Assembly (NCBI GenBank): GCA_023134935.1
Contig: JAGLUD010000367.1
Coordinates: 1 to 6,650, forward strand
Reading direction: 5' to 3'
Source: Paracoccaceae bacterium
GTDB lineage: Bacteria; Pseudomonadota; Alphaproteobacteria; Rhodobacterales; Rhodobacteraceae
Length of the DNA: 6,650 nt
Shown here: one piece after another, positions 5,655 to 6,650 of the stretch
How the letters are laid out: each line of letters begins with the position of its first letter
Numbering within the stretch: the first letter of the stretch is position 1
Program-made: the position numbers and the translations under genes
Notes under the pieces: model-generated
The model's input: the letters and a program-made list of their open reading frames with translations, nothing else
Told to the model about the DNA's origin: nothing
The model's database searches: none

Positions 5655-6650
5655 GTGCCTTCGAGATTAAAACAACTCCATAAGAAAGCTCAGAGGGGTG
5701 CTGCAATTTTTGCGGACCCCACGAAGCATCGCAGGTTGCTTGTGCGCACACTTGGATATGGTTCGATTGTGCTGACAATTGCCTGGCTGATAGGTTTTTT
5801 GGCTAGTTTATATTATGTCGAGACTGATACCGACACACGGCTGGATGACCCGACATTTTTTTTGGCACCGCACTTGCGCAGTGCTCCGGATATTTTGGGC
5901 GCCGAGGTGCTATTGCCCCCGCCCTCGACAACACCTAACCGAGCACGGATTCCGCAACGGGTTTATGCATTTGTGCGCACTTGGCCACTGAATGGCATCG
6001 CATCTGTGCAAGAACATATCGATGTAATCGATGTTCTTATGCCTGAGTGGTTCGGCGTTAACTGGAACACCCAAAAACTCGCCCAGCTCGATGAGAGCCG
6101 CCAAAGTCTGTTGGCAACCTATCTAGAAACCAAAGCACCTGACACAACGGTGTTGCCTGTTATCAACGGGTTTGATCAGGGCGTGTCATTCTCTACCCCG
6201 TACGCGATTGACGAATTTGTTGAACAGCTGGAAACGCTAAGCGATGATATCAGCGTTGACGGGCTTTGTCTGGACTTTCGGTGGGTGCAACCAACCGCTA
6301 TCGCCGATTTGATCGAATTGTTGAAACACACGGGCGAAATGCTGGCCGAACAGGACAAGCAAAGCTGCGTGGTGCTTCGACTTGGGGCCGATTACTGGCC
6401 GCTACCCGAAGTGGAGGAGTTGGTAAACACCATCGTGTTCACCGGCTTCCATCAACCGGATCGTGGTAGTTTTCCAAGACCGATTGCACCCCATGACATG
6501 TTCGCAGAACTGGCGACTGATGCCCTAAGCCAAATTCGCGCCTCAACAGCGGTGTTCGCGTTGGGCAATGTCGGGTATGACTGGGTCACCGGTGCATCGA
6601 TCACCCAAGCCCACTTCAGCGAGGTCGCACGGCTTTCAGGGCTTCACGAT
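5655..6650 (+). CDS. Membrane protein with GH18-like domain, N-terminal part of a probable GH18-like/NodB/GT2 polysaccharide synthase (partial)
   Basis: An open frame of 332 codons runs off the window end. In this frame a stop at 5649-5651 leaves the GTG at 5655 as the only usual start upstream of the conserved part; a good ribosome binding site is missing (only GGA at 5641-5643). The first 32 residues are basic and contain I-F-A-D-P-T-K-H-R-R (18-27), like the F-x-D-P-s-x-R-R segment that opens membrane proteins fusing GH18-like, polysaccharide deacetylase and family 2 glycosyltransferase domains. One TM helix follows (about 33-54), then a linker and a GH18-like domain from about residue 102: V-Y-A-F-V-R-T-W, L-M-P-E-W-F-G-V-N (128-136) and V-D-G-L-C-L-D-F-R (201-209). 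The last is the DGxDxDxE position, but the catalytic Glu is R209 and the middle Asp is C205, so chitinase activity is unlikely. The domain probably binds or guides glycan outside the inner membrane. NodB and GT2 domains are predicted beyond the window, not seen. It is divergent from the DUF3131 gene across a 131-bp shared control region. Confidence 0.75.
   Translation, partial: MPSRLKQLHKKAQRGAAIFADPTKHRRLLVRTLGYGSIVLTIAWLIGFLASLYYVETDTDTRLDDPTFFLAPHLRSAPDILGAEVLLPPPSTTPNRARIPQRVYAFVRTWPLNGIASVQEHIDVIDVLMPEWFGVNWNTQKLAQLDESRQSLLATYLETKAPDTTVLPVINGFDQGVSFSTPYAIDEFVEQLETLSDDISVDGLCLDFRWVQPTAIADLIELLKHTGEMLAEQDKQSCVVLRLGADYWPLPEVEELVNTIVFTGFHQPDRGSFPRPIAPHDMFAELATDALSQIRASTAVFALGNVGYDWVTGASITQAHFSEVARLSGLHD

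Noticed and set aside
5910..6358. Short - strand frames opposite the GH18-like gene
   Set aside because: They are antisense to a continuous 332-codon frame with recognisable TM and GH18-like features and show no coding signals of their own.

Overview
The window looks like chromosomal DNA of an alphaproteobacterium, most likely a marine Rhodobacterales (roseobacter-type) species. The grounds are moderate GC (roughly the mid-50s percent by eye), the C-terminal style of the SelO protein, an FNR-type box of the kind used by FnrL in this order, and the family types present. This placement is inference, not a database result. Coding density is high, with no RNA gene, insertion sequence or CRISPR array. 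No stretch longer than 300 bases lacks a gene.

Layout, left to right: (1) the last 96 codons of a SelO-family protein adenylyltransferase, + strand, open at the window edge; (2) a complete 351-aa M19 (membrane-dipeptidase family) metallopeptidase, + strand, with its Shine-Dalgarno inside a possible small hairpin; (3) a 70-bp gap holding a convincing CueR/MerR-type copper promoter (TTGACC, 19-bp spacer, imperfect ACCTTCC-N7-GGAA operator); (4) a complete 497-aa Tat-exported CueO-like multicopper oxidase, + strand, with all copper ligands present; (5) on the - strand, convergent and overlapping the oxidase by 4 bp, an 848-aa Tat-exported protein with an N-terminal half resembling degenerate polysaccharide-deacetylase (NodB-like) folds and a C-terminal DUF3131 domain; (6) a 131-bp divergent promoter region with an FNR/CRP-family box (TTGAC-N4-ATCAA); (7) on the + strand, the first 332 codons of a membrane protein with a cytoplasmic N-terminus, one TM helix and a GH18-like extracytoplasmic domain, which looks like the front of a 'GH18-like / NodB deacetylase / GT2 glycosyltransferase' multidomain enzyme cut off by the window end.

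Two functional themes stand out. The first is copper defence: the multicopper oxidase has its own metal-responsive promoter and so appears to be a separate transcription unit from the dipeptidase upstream. The second is a putative exopolysaccharide module: the DUF3131 protein and the GH18-like/glycosyltransferase-type protein are divergent and share one control region. The FNR-type box is centred exactly 41.5 bp upstream of the start site predicted from a good -10 element (TACAAT) for the DUF3131 gene. It sits 41.5-42.5 bp from a weaker predicted start on the other side. This suggests one oxygen- or nitric-oxide-sensing regulator switches on both halves of a polysaccharide synthesis/modification system. 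This is the most interesting and least described part of the window.
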